From an uncultured Roseateles sp. (GTDB taxonomy: Bacteria > Pseudomonadota > Gammaproteobacteria > Burkholderiales > Burkholderiaceae), in the NCBI GenBank assembly GCA_946480605.1, contig CAMLKW010000204.1, positions 1 to 7,987 of the forward strand: a DNA stretch of 7,987 nt, written 5' to 3'. This document shows, piece by piece, positions 1 through 5,995 of the stretch; within the stretch, counting starts at the first letter, position 1, and every line of letters begins with the position of its first letter. The notes below the pieces were generated by a model. That model was not told the origin of the DNA, made no database searches, and worked only from the letters and a program-made list of their open reading frames with translations. Position numbers and translations under genes: made by a program.

Positions 1-157
1 GATGTTCCTGATCTGGTCGTCCACCCAGGCCTATGCCGACCTGGGCCCGCAGTTCTCGCTGTACATGGGCAAGCCCCAGCTGGACGAGGCCGATTTCGAG
101 CGCGCCCGGCTGCTGCTGACCGACGTCATCTGGCGCAGCCTCAGCCTGGCGCCATGA
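1..157 (+). CDS. C-terminal end of a TetR/AcrR-family transcriptional regulator (partial)
   Basis: Only the last 51 or so residues are present; the 5' part lies outside the window. The frame begins at base 2 and ends with TGA at 155-157. The peptide opens FLIWSSTQAYADLGPQ, which resembles the ligand-binding C-terminal helices of TetR-family repressors, where an IWxxTQxYADF-like stretch is common. It ends in an amphipathic helix with VIWRSLSLAP at the terminus. The DNA-binding N-terminus is not visible, so the family call rests on this tail alone. The stop codon overlaps the start of the next gene (ATGA at 154-157), so the two are probably translated from one mRNA. The regulator's target and ligand cannot be inferred. 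Confidence 0.6.
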   Translation, partial: MFLIWSSTQAYADLGPQFSLYMGKPQLDEADFERARLLLTDVIWRSLSLAP

Positions 158-594
158 CGGCGCGGCGCACCGTGCTGGCGGCGCTGGCCATGCCGGTGGT
201 GGCGTTGGCCGCGCCGGGTGCGGATGCGCTCGTCGCCAGGCTCAAGGCGCAGGCCGACGCCTGGGACCGCGCCATCGTCGCCCGGGACCGTGCCGCGATC
301 GAGGCCAACATGGCGGACGACTTCCGCCAGATCGATGCGCGCGGCAACGTGGAGACGAAAGCCAGCTTCATCGCCGGCCTGGTCTCGCCGGAACTGCAGC
401 TGGACCCGTACACGGTCGAGGATTTCGAGGTGCGCGTCTACGGCGACACCGCGCTCATCAGTGGCCGCACGCGCATGACAGGCCGCCATGCAGGCCAGCC
501 GTTCAGCACGCACTACCGCTACATCGACGTCTACGTGAAGCGCGGCGGCGCGTGGAAGATCGTCAGCGTGCAGATCAGCCCCGTCCGCGACTAG
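154..594 (+). CDS. Exported NTF2-like / DUF4440-type protein
   Basis: This 146-residue protein has a likely signal peptide at residues 1-20 or so (MTARR, then a hydrophobic Ala/Leu/Val stretch ending near ALAAPGADA), so it is probably periplasmic. The rest fits the SnoaL/DUF4440 cone fold of the NTF2-like superfamily. A long helix (about 25-50, with AWDRAIVARDRAAIEANMADDF) is followed by beta strands with DFEVRVYGDTALISGRTRM (90-108) and a final strand HYRYIDVYVKRGGAWKIVSVQISPV. The pattern of VYGDTAL, sGR, then W.IVS.Q.SPV is typical of DUF4440. These domains often bind small hydrophobic ligands or act as enzymes, but no catalytic set can be assigned here. The start at 154 is chosen because it gives the signal peptide and a 4-bp overlap with the upstream TetR-type gene. 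No strong Shine-Dalgarno sequence is seen, which fits translational coupling. Its stop overlaps the convergent gene on the other strand. Confidence 0.8.
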   Translation: MTARRTVLAALAMPVVALAAPGADALVARLKAQADAWDRAIVARDRAAIEANMADDFRQIDARGNVETKASFIAGLVSPELQLDPYTVEDFEVRVYGDTALISGRTRMTGRHAGQPFSTHYRYIDVYVKRGGAWKIVSVQISPVRD

Positions 595-992
595 CGACGG
601 GCGACGTCGGCGCGGCGGGTGCGGTCGGGGTCGATGAAGCTCACGTTGAAGCTGAAGACCTGTCGGCCCGCTGGCGCTTGCGGGCCGCAGGACAGGCGCT
701 GGGCGGCCGTGCGCACCGCGCTGTTCAGCAGGCCGAACCGGCCGCGCGTCTGCACGGACTGCACGCGGCCGTCGTCCAGCACGAGTTGCACCTGCACATC
801 GCCGAACAGGCGCTCACGCGCCCAGACGGCATCCAGCTCGGCCTCCAGTTGGTCGGCGAAACGGGGGCAGCTGGCGCGCAGGTCCAGGCGTCCGAGCTGA
901 GCGGGATCGGCGGCCGAAGGGGCGAAGCTGCTGAGCGCGATGCCGCAGGCCATGCCGGCGAGAAGGCCGAGGATCAGGGGTGTGCGAAACAT
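591..992 (-). CDS. Small exported protein with TonB C-terminal-like domain
   Basis: This 133-residue protein has a hydrophobic N-terminus (residues 4-22) that is either a signal peptide or an anchor. Residues 43-120 resemble a TonB C-terminal domain: helix FADQLEAELDAVWARE, then strand DVQVQLVLDDGRVQSVQTRG, then helix LLNSAVRTAAQRL, then a final strand VFSFNVSFIDPD. Real TonB proteins carry a long proline-rich spacer, which is absent here, so this is a stand-alone domain and probably not an energy transducer. Two cysteines, C42 and C102, could form a disulphide in the periplasm. The start at 992 is supported by AAGGA at 1000-1004, 7 nt upstream. It lies 96 bp downstream of the second ABC permease on the same strand, beyond a strong hairpin, so it may or may not belong to that operon. 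The domain call is moderate and the function is unknown. Confidence 0.6.
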   Translation of the reverse strand: MFRTPLILGLLAGMACGIALSSFAPSAADPAQLGRLDLRASCPRFADQLEAELDAVWARERLFGDVQVQLVLDDGRVQSVQTRGRFGLLNSAVRTAAQRLSCGPQAPAGRQVFSFNVSFIDPDRTRRADVARR

Positions 993-1032
993 GACGAAGT
1001 CCTTGTCGGTGGAAGAAGCAGGGGCGCGGCGC

Positions 1033-1057
1033 GGCCCCGGACGGTGCGGTCCGGGCC
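1033..1057 (-). terminator. Strong GC-rich hairpin after the ABC operon (possible terminator or attenuator)
   Basis: GGCCCCGGAC (1033-1042) and GTCCGGGCC (1049-1057) pair over nine base pairs with one bulged C, around the 6-nt loop GGTGCG. The hairpin lies 32 bp past the stop of the second permease and before the TonB-C-like gene. No T-run follows on either strand, so it is not a classical Rho-independent terminator. It may pause or partially terminate transcription, or protect the 3' end of the ABC mRNA. Confidence 0.4.
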
Positions 1058-1088
1058 GGTGACGCGGGAGGGGGCAGGGTGGGGCTGG

Positions 1089-1880
1089 CTAGCCGCGGCG
1101 ACCGAGCCGCCACAGCGCGATGCCGCTGCACAGCAGCGTGAAGCCCAGCAGCACGGCGAACGCCATCTCGGGCGCGATCCACTGGAACTTGGCGACGCCG
1201 CCGGCAGCAAAGACGAGCTGGTCCAGGTGGAACTGCGGCCAGAACACGGTCTGGAAGTGCATGGACTTCGGCAGTGGGAAGAACAACCCCGACAGGTAGA
1301 TGCCCGGCAGGTAGACGAGGTTGGCATAGGCCGGCGCGGCCGAGCCGCTGGTCAGCGCGCCCAGCATCAGGCCCAGCGCGCAGAACGGGATGGTGCCGGC
1401 CACCAGCACGGCGCTCATGGCCGCGAGCTGCGCGCCGCTCAGCTGGGCCTGGCCCGTGGCGGCGGCCAGCACGAGGATGGGCAGGTAGGCGATGACGCCG
1501 CAGAGCACGCCGGCGACGATCTTGGCCGCCAGCCACGCACCAGGCGGTGCGGGCTGGGCGCGCTTGAGCGTCAGCAGGCCCTGCTCGCGCTCCAGCGCGA
1601 GGTTGGGGCAGGTGGCGAACAGCGCGGCCATCGTGACCGCCATCACCGAGAAGCCGGCGAACATGAAGCGGCCGGCGTCGGGGTCCCTGGCGACCATCTC
1701 GCCGGCGACGGCAAACGCGAACAACAGGTAGGTGCCGACCGGCAGCAGGAACATCGGCAGCGCGAACGCCGGCATGCGCAGCAGGCGCAGCAGCTCCAGC
1801 CGCGTCTCCAGCAGGTAGATGCTGGCGACCGAATGCGCGGGCGCGTGCCGTGCCGGGGTGGCGTGGGTCAGCGTGTTCAT
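1089..1880 (-). CDS. ABC-2 type transporter permease (second permease of the operon)
   Basis: This 263-residue integral membrane protein has about six hydrophobic segments (roughly 38-60, 70-92, 115-141, 153-178, 184-204 and 238-257). That is the topology of ABC-2 permeases which pair with DrrA/CcmA-type ATPases in export or drug resistance. A short cytoplasmic N-terminus precedes an amphipathic YLLETRLELLRLLRMPAF segment typical of the family's elbow helix. The conserved stretch LALEREQGLLTLKRAQPAPP (95-114) is the usual cytoplasmic coupling region between the second and third helices. The start ATG at 1880-1878 overlaps the stop of the acyltransferase-ATPase gene (ATGA) and has AGGAGG at 1885-1890. 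The open frame extends further upstream, but that part is out of frame with the ATPase gene it covers, so it is not used. Its natural partner is the ATPase half of the preceding gene. The substrate is unknown. Confidence 0.9.
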   Translation of the reverse strand: MNTLTHATPARHAPAHSVASIYLLETRLELLRLLRMPAFALPMFLLPVGTYLLFAFAVAGEMVARDPDAGRFMFAGFSVMAVTMAALFATCPNLALEREQGLLTLKRAQPAPPGAWLAAKIVAGVLCGVIAYLPILVLAAATGQAQLSGAQLAAMSAVLVAGTIPFCALGLMLGALTSGSAAPAYANLVYLPGIYLSGLFFPLPKSMHFQTVFWPQFHLDQLVFAAGGVAKFQWIAPEMAFAVLLGFTLLCSGIALWRLGRRG

Positions 1881-3973
1881 GCGGCCTCCTGGGTCAGTTC
1901 GTTGAAGGCGTCGTTGAGCCCGGCCTGGCGCACTTCCAGGCGCGACAGCTGCGGGTCGGCGGCCAGCAGGCGGCGCACGACGCCTTCCGCATCGGTGGCG
2001 ACGATGGCGAGCTGGTCGTGCTCGTCGCTCACGTCCACCACGCCGGGCCAGCGGCGCACCTCGACGGCGGGCAGCGTGGTCTCGCAGCGCACATGGCGGC
2101 GCGACACCAGCGCGCGCATCTCGTCGACGCTGCCCGACGCGATGACGCGGCCCTTGGCCAGCACCGCCACGCGCGTGGCCAGCGCCTCGGCTTCTTCGAG
2201 GTAGTGCGTGGTCAGCAGGATGGAGCAGCCCTCGCGCAGCAGCGTGCGGATGTTCTGCCACAGCGCCTCGCGGGCCTGCAGGTCAAGGCCCACCGTCGGC
2301 TCGTCCAGGAACAGCGCCCGCGGCCGGCCGCAGATGGCCAGCGCGAACTGCACCTGCCGCTTCTGGCCGCCGGACAGCTTGCCGTAGGGCCGGCTTGCCA
2401 GTTCGACGATGCCGGCGCGTTCCAGCGCCTCCTTCACCGTCATGGGCTGCGCGTAGTAGCTGGCGGACAACGCCACCAGCTCGTGCACCTTCAGGTCCTT
2501 CGGCAGCTCGACGTCCTGCATCATGACGCCCAGGCCGCGCCGGCGTGCGATGTCCTGCGGCGCGCCGCCCAGCAGGCGCACCTCGCCCGCGTCGGCCTCG
2601 TTCAGCCCCAGCCACAGTGAGATGGCCGTGGACTTGCCGGCGCCGTTGGGGCCCAGCAGCGCCAGCAGCTCGCCGCGCTTCAGGTCCAGGTCGACGCGGC
2701 TCAACGCTTCCAGCGTGCCGTAGCGTTTGGACACGCCACGCAGCTGCGCGACGACGCCGTCGTCGTCAGCCGGTGGCGCCTGTTCGACCGGCGCCGCGTG
2801 GCGCGGGTAGACCTTGCCGTTGAGCAGCTTGCCGATGACCGTCGATCGCACCAGGGCGTGATAGCTGAGGAACAGCAGCGCCAGGCTGGTGACGACGATG
2901 AGAGGGAACTTCAGCGCCCAGTGCAGTGGCCAGTGGCCCACCGCCACTTGCAAGGCCGCGACGACCGGCAGATGGACGAGGTAGATCCAGTACGACGCGT
3001 CCGCCACGTAGCGCACGGCCGGGTGGTGGCCCGACAGGTAGCGCAACGCCAGGCCCGTGAAGGCGAAGCTCCACGCCCAACTGGAGGCGACGAAGGCCAG
3101 CGTGAAGACCAGCTTGGGCTGCTCGGGCATGCCGAAGGGCGGCTGCGTCTTCAGCACGTACAGGCACAGCGCCGACGACGCGATGGCCAATGCACCGTGC
3201 AGCAGCCAGCGGGCGCGCAGCGCGGCCAGCGCGCCGGGTGCGCGCTGCACCAGCCAGCCGAACGCGAAGGCCGCGCCATAGCCCAAGGTCGCGGGCAGCT
3301 GCGGAATCAGCGACTGATCGGGCGTGGGAATGCCGCCCCACGGGAACCAGGCGGGCGTGGCCAGCAGCACGCTGGCCAGAGGCAGGCCCAGCAGCAGCGC
3401 GCCGGCCGGCCAGCGGAGAGCGCCGGTGACGGCGCGGTCCACGAGCCGGCGCAACACCTGGCCCCCGTCCAGCCGCACGACGAGGCTGCGCGCCAGCAGC
3501 GTGGCGGCATACAGCCACAGCAGCAGGTAGAGGAACCACAGGTGCGTCAGCGGGAATGCGCCGGGCTGCTTGGGCATCTCCGGCATCGCCGGCGGTGCGC
3601 CGTTGAACATCTTCTGCAGGCCGAAGTACCAGGCGGCGCCGATGGCGGGGAACAGCAGCAGCCAGCCCACCACCAGCGGCACGGCGATGCGCTGGCCGCG
3701 GTTGGCCCAGAAGCCTCTCAACCCCAGCCGCTGGTGCAATGGCCGCGCGAAGAAGCCGGCGATGAAGAAGAACAGCGTCATGCGGAAGCTGTGCGCGACG
3801 AAGCTCGCATCGGCCAGCAGCGGGCTGGGCGAGTTGTCCACCATCGCCCAAAGGCCCGGCGGCATGCCGGGGATGAAAGACAGCGCCGCGTGGAAGGCCA
3901 CGCCCAGCAAAAGGGCAAAGCTCCGCACTGCGTCGAGGGCGTGCAGCCTCTCGCCGTTGGGTTGGGGGTACAT
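1877..3973 (-). CDS. Fusion of membrane acyltransferase (acyltransferase-3 family) and ABC transporter ATPase
   Basis: This 698-residue protein has two unrelated halves. Residues 1-385 match the acyltransferase-3 / OpgC (MdoC)-like family: the N-terminal ERLHALDAVRSFALLLGVAFH with D14, R17 and H28, then FRMTLFFFIAGFF (63-75), about ten hydrophobic helices, and SYWIYLVHLPVV (327-338). Such enzymes move acyl groups across the inner membrane onto glycans or other envelope molecules. After a proline- and acid-rich linker (about 386-406, APVEQAPPADDD), residues 407-698 form a complete DrrA/CcmA-type ABC ATPase. It has Walker A GPNGAGKST (441-449), Q-loop Q486, signature LSGGQKRQ (533-540), Walker B ALFLDEPT (553-560) and H-loop H590. 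The rest is a C-terminal extension usual for this class. All nucleotide-binding motifs are intact. No internal ATG lies near the junction, and the nearest GTG (V414) would remove the first strand of the ATPase. The stop overlaps the start of the partner permease by 4 bp. Confidence 0.9.
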   Translation of the reverse strand: MYPQPNGERLHALDAVRSFALLLGVAFHAALSFIPGMPPGLWAMVDNSPSPLLADASFVAHSFRMTLFFFIAGFFARPLHQRLGLRGFWANRGQRIAVPLVVGWLLLFPAIGAAWYFGLQKMFNGAPPAMPEMPKQPGAFPLTHLWFLYLLLWLYAATLLARSLVVRLDGGQVLRRLVDRAVTGALRWPAGALLLGLPLASVLLATPAWFPWGGIPTPDQSLIPQLPATLGYGAAFAFGWLVQRAPGALAALRARWLLHGALAIASSALCLYVLKTQPPFGMPEQPKLVFTLAFVASSWAWSFAFTGLALRYLSGHHPAVRYVADASYWIYLVHLPVVAALQVAVGHWPLHWALKFPLIVVTSLALLFLSYHALVRSTVIGKLLNGKVYPRHAAPVEQAPPADDDGVVAQLRGVSKRYGTLEALSRVDLDLKRGELLALLGPNGAGKSTAISLWLGLNEADAGEVRLLGGAPQDIARRRGLGVMMQDVELPKDLKVHELVALSASYYAQPMTVKEALERAGIVELASRPYGKLSGGQKRQVQFALAICGRPRALFLDEPTVGLDLQAREALWQNIRTLLREGCSILLTTHYLEEAEALATRVAVLAKGRVIASGSVDEMRALVSRRHVRCETTLPAVEVRRWPGVVDVSDEHDQLAIVATDAEGVVRRLLAADPQLSRLEVRQAGLNDAFNELTQEAA

Positions 3974-3979
3974 GGTGAT

Positions 3980-3985
3980 TCCTTC
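3980..3985 (-). promoter_or_regulatory. Ribosome binding site fixing the start of the acyltransferase-ATPase gene
   Basis: On the - strand the sequence GAAGGA lies 6 nt before the ATG at 3973 and overlaps the stop codon of the upstream permease. It decides the start. The same frame is open for another 97 codons upstream, but there it runs through the permease gene in a different frame and gives no family-like residues. Confidence 0.7.
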
Positions 3986-4653
3986 TAGAGGGCGTCGCGT
4001 CGGCGCGCGGCAACGAAGAGAGGCAAGCTCAGGGCGAGCGCCGTCGCCCCCAGTTCCAGGGCAAGCACCAGCCAGAACCCGGAGGTCCAGACGGGCACCG
4101 CCTGGCCCATGTGTTCGCCGATGCCGGGCACCATGCCGACGCGCGACATGAAGAGCGACACCGACATGTTGGTCAGAATGATCACGCCGCTCATCACGGC
4201 TTCGGACTGCACATGCATGGCCGCGCTGAGCACGACGGCAAAGTTCAGCAGCAGGTATGCGCACAGCAACAGCACATAGGGCAGCAGCCCGTCGGCAATG
4301 CCGGGCGCTGCCAGCACCAGGGCCACGGCGCCCGCGCTCAGCGCCAGCCAGGGCAGCAGGAAGCAGATCAGCAGCCCCAGCAGCTTGATGCGGACGTAGT
4401 CCTGCGGCGACAGCGGCAGGCTGAGCACGAACAGCCGCGAGCGCTCCTTGCGCTCGTTGCTGACGCCAAACAGTGCCAGCATGACGCCCAGCGCGATGAG
4501 GGCCGTCAGCCAGACGACGGTGGCGAGGTTGAAGCCCGACTCGCTGCTGGAGGCCGCGGGCAGCGTGGCCAAGCCCACGGCAGTGGCGCCGACCATCATC
4601 CAGCGGTGTTGATGGAACTCCTTGGCAAGGAGCTTGCGAGTCAGAGCGTTCAT
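3985..4653 (-). CDS. ABC-2 type transporter permease (first permease of the operon)
   Basis: This 222-residue protein has about six hydrophobic helices (roughly 18-34, 42-64, 90-115, 122-147, 152-170 and 192-214). A cytoplasmic loop between the second and third carries SNERKERSRLFVLSLPLSPQDYVRIKLLG (65-93). A loop with a basic ERKERS and an LPLS..DYV..K pattern is typical of ABC-2 family permeases of the YtrC/D or bacitracin-exporter type. The N-terminus MNALTRKLLAKEFHQHRWMM is an amphipathic elbow helix. The start ATG (4653-4651) overlaps the stop of the upstream ATPase by 4 bp (ATGA), so the two are translationally coupled, and a recognisable Shine-Dalgarno sequence is weak. It differs clearly from the second permease of the operon, so these are two separate transporters and not a recent duplication. 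The substrate is unknown. Confidence 0.88.
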   Translation of the reverse strand: MNALTRKLLAKEFHQHRWMMVGATAVGLATLPAASSSESGFNLATVVWLTALIALGVMLALFGVSNERKERSRLFVLSLPLSPQDYVRIKLLGLLICFLLPWLALSAGAVALVLAAPGIADGLLPYVLLLCAYLLLNFAVVLSAAMHVQSEAVMSGVIILTNMSVSLFMSRVGMVPGIGEHMGQAVPVWTSGFWLVLALELGATALALSLPLFVAARRRDAL

Positions 4654-5552
4654 TGGGCGCGGGTCTCGTGGGTGTTGCGGCTGTGCATGACGGTGGCGAC
4701 GAAGATCTCTTCCAGGCTCATGCGCTGCACGGTCTCCACCGGCGTCCCCAGGCGGGCCAGCCAGGCGTCGCTGAAGCCGTCCACCGTCAGCGTGGCCAGC
4801 CCGCCGTCGCGGGCACAGGCCTTGATCTCGGGCAGGTCCCAGGCGGGCTGGCCGGCCGGCAGGCGCAGCTGTACGCGACGCCAGCGTTCCAGGAAGTCCT
4901 CCTTGTCGCTGGCGGCCACGACGCGGCCGCGGTCGATGAAGCTGATGCGGTCGGAGATGCGCTCCACGTCCAGCGTGTTGTGTGACGAGAACAGGATGGC
5001 GCGGCGGTCGTCGCGCAGCACGTCCATGAACTCGGTCAGGAGCTCGTGTCGGGCCACCGGGTCCAGTCCCGACGTGGGCTCGTCCAGCACCAGCAGGCGG
5101 GGCCGGCGCGCCAGCGCCAGCAGCAGCAAGGCCTTGGCCTGCTCGCCGGTCGAGAGACCCTTCAGCGGCTGCTCGGCGCGCAGGCCGAAGCGCTTCAGCA
5201 GCGTCGCGGCGTAGCCTGCGTCCCAGGACGGGTAGATGCCCGCGACGAAATCCATGTGCCAGGCCAGCGTGGCGTGCGGGAACGGCCGCATGTCATCGCT
5301 GACGAAGCCCACGTCCTGCTTGGCCGCGGCGGCTTGCCCGGGCATCGCATGGCCCAGCAGCCGGATCTCGCCGGCGTCGGCCGCGAGCAGCCCCATCAGC
5401 AGCCGGATGGTGGTGCTCTTGCCGGCGCCGTTGGGGCCCACCAGGCCCATGATCTGGCCGGGCTCCAGGTCCAGCGAGATGTCGTTGAGCGAGAAGAAGG
5501 GGAAGGCCTTGCTGACGCCCTTCATCTCGAATGCCTTGGTCGCGGTGCTCAT
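4650..5552 (-). CDS. ABC transporter ATP-binding protein (YtrB-like, GntR-linked)
   Basis: This 300-residue ATPase probably energises the permease encoded directly after it. Visible motifs are Walker A GPNGAGKST (39-47), signature LSTGEQ (133-138), Walker B LLVLDEPT (153-160), the D-loop SGLD, and H-loop H191 in FSSHN. The signature is LSTGE rather than LSGGQ. The usual Q-loop glutamine is replaced in GFVSDDM (82-88). Both departures are common in ATPases linked to GntR/YtrA regulators, so it is probably active. The C-terminal 90 residues form an accessory domain ending in VQRMSLEEIFVATV, the usual tail of this class. The start ATG at 5552-5550 has AGGAG at 5561-5565, 8 nt upstream, and overlaps the stop of the GntR gene by 4 bp. 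It is the first structural gene after the regulator. Confidence 0.92.
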   Translation of the reverse strand: MSTATKAFEMKGVSKAFPFFSLNDISLDLEPGQIMGLVGPNGAGKSTTIRLLMGLLAADAGEIRLLGHAMPGQAAAAKQDVGFVSDDMRPFPHATLAWHMDFVAGIYPSWDAGYAATLLKRFGLRAEQPLKGLSTGEQAKALLLLALARRPRLLVLDEPTSGLDPVARHELLTEFMDVLRDDRRAILFSSHNTLDVERISDRISFIDRGRVVAASDKEDFLERWRRVQLRLPAGQPAWDLPEIKACARDGGLATLTVDGFSDAWLARLGTPVETVQRMSLEEIFVATVMHSRNTHETRAQ

Positions 5553-5938
5553 GCCTCGGGCTCCTGTGCGTTCATGGCCTGGCGCAGTCGGCCCATCAAT
5601 TCGTCTTCGCCCATGCCCAGCGTCGTCGCGATGCGGCCGGCGGCGGCGAGCTGGGCGTCCAGCTCGGCGCGTTGCGTGGCCTGCACGCGGTCTTGCGCAT
5701 CGGCCACGAAAGAGCCCTTGCCGTGCCGCGTCACGATGACGCCTTCGGCCTCCAGGTCCAGGTAGGCCCGCTTGACCGTGATGACGCTGACCTTCAGGTC
5801 GGCCGCCAGCGCCCGGATGGACGGCAGCTCCTTGCCCGGCGGCCAGTCGCCCGCAGCCACGCGCATGCGGATCTGCTCGGTGATCTGCAGATACATGGGC
5901 CGGGCATCGGCCTGGGAGATGACAAGACTGCTGTGCAT
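5549..5938 (-). CDS. GntR-family transcriptional repressor, YtrA subfamily
   Basis: This 129-residue protein carries a GntR winged helix at residues 14-77: MYLQITEQIRMRV, then GDWPPGKELPSIRALAADLKVS, then VKRAYLDLEAEGVIVTRHGKGSFV. About 50 mostly helical residues follow. The short C-terminal part, too small for a FadR or HutC ligand domain, is the mark of the YtrA subfamily, whose members usually repress the ABC transporter genes they precede. That is the arrangement here: the gene is first in the operon and overlaps the ATPase by 4 bp. The ATG at 5938 is the first ATG in frame; a TTG at 5980 would add 14 residues encoded by the promoter region and is rejected. The start lacks a Shine-Dalgarno sequence and lies about 6 nt from the predicted transcription start. 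Four operator-like repeats cover its promoter, which suggests autorepression. The inducing ligand is unknown. Confidence 0.92.
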   Translation of the reverse strand: MHSSLVISQADARPMYLQITEQIRMRVAAGDWPPGKELPSIRALAADLKVSVITVKRAYLDLEAEGVIVTRHGKGSFVADAQDRVQATQRAELDAQLAAAGRIATTLGMGEDELMGRLRQAMNAQEPEA

Positions 5939-5995
5939 AGTGTGTATGCACAGAATACGTCGATATGCACAGTTGGGCAAGCGGCATATGCACAG
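5931..5995 (-). promoter_or_regulatory. Operator cluster: four copies of TATGCACAG / CTGTGCATA
   Basis: The 9-bp word occurs exactly at 5945-5953, 5964-5972 and 5987-5995, and inverted at 5931-5939. The copies at 5931-5939 and 5945-5953 form a perfect 9-bp inverted repeat around the spacer GTGTG, spanning the start codon and the predicted transcription start. The copy at 5964-5972 lies between the -35 and -10 elements, and the one at 5987-5995 lies just upstream of -35. Multiple sites over a promoter directly before a GntR gene are the expected layout for autorepression. That this GntR protein binds them is inferred. Confidence 0.7.
5952..5980 (-). promoter_or_regulatory. Predicted sigma-70 promoter of the gntR-ABC operon
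   Basis: Reading the - strand, TTGCCC (5980-5975) and TATTCT (5957-5952) are separated by 17 nt, and each matches 4 of 6 consensus bases. The -10 element ends 13 nt before the GntR start codon. Transcription would begin near 5945 and leave a leader of only about 6 nt. This area is AT-richer than its surroundings, as expected for a promoter in a GC-rich genome. Confidence 0.55.

Noticed and set aside
552..2204. Long open frame on the + strand (about 550 codons) opposite the ABC permease and the TonB-C-like gene
   Set aside because: Its translation is rich in Gln, Arg, Ala and Gly with no domain pattern. It lies antisense to well-supported genes and is an effect of high GC codon bias.
2798..3988. 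Open frame on the + strand opposite the acyltransferase half
   Set aside because: It is low-complexity and rich in Gln, Arg and Glu. The - strand carries recognisable acyltransferase and ATPase motifs, so this is an antisense shadow.
3974..4264. Upstream extension of the acyltransferase-ATPase frame
   Set aside because: The extra 97 codons run through the permease gene in another frame and resemble nothing. A good ribosome-binding site precedes the ATG at 3973.
5939..5980. TTG start adding 14 residues to the GntR protein
   Set aside because: The added codons coincide with the predicted promoter and operator repeats, and the extra residues are not seen in the family.
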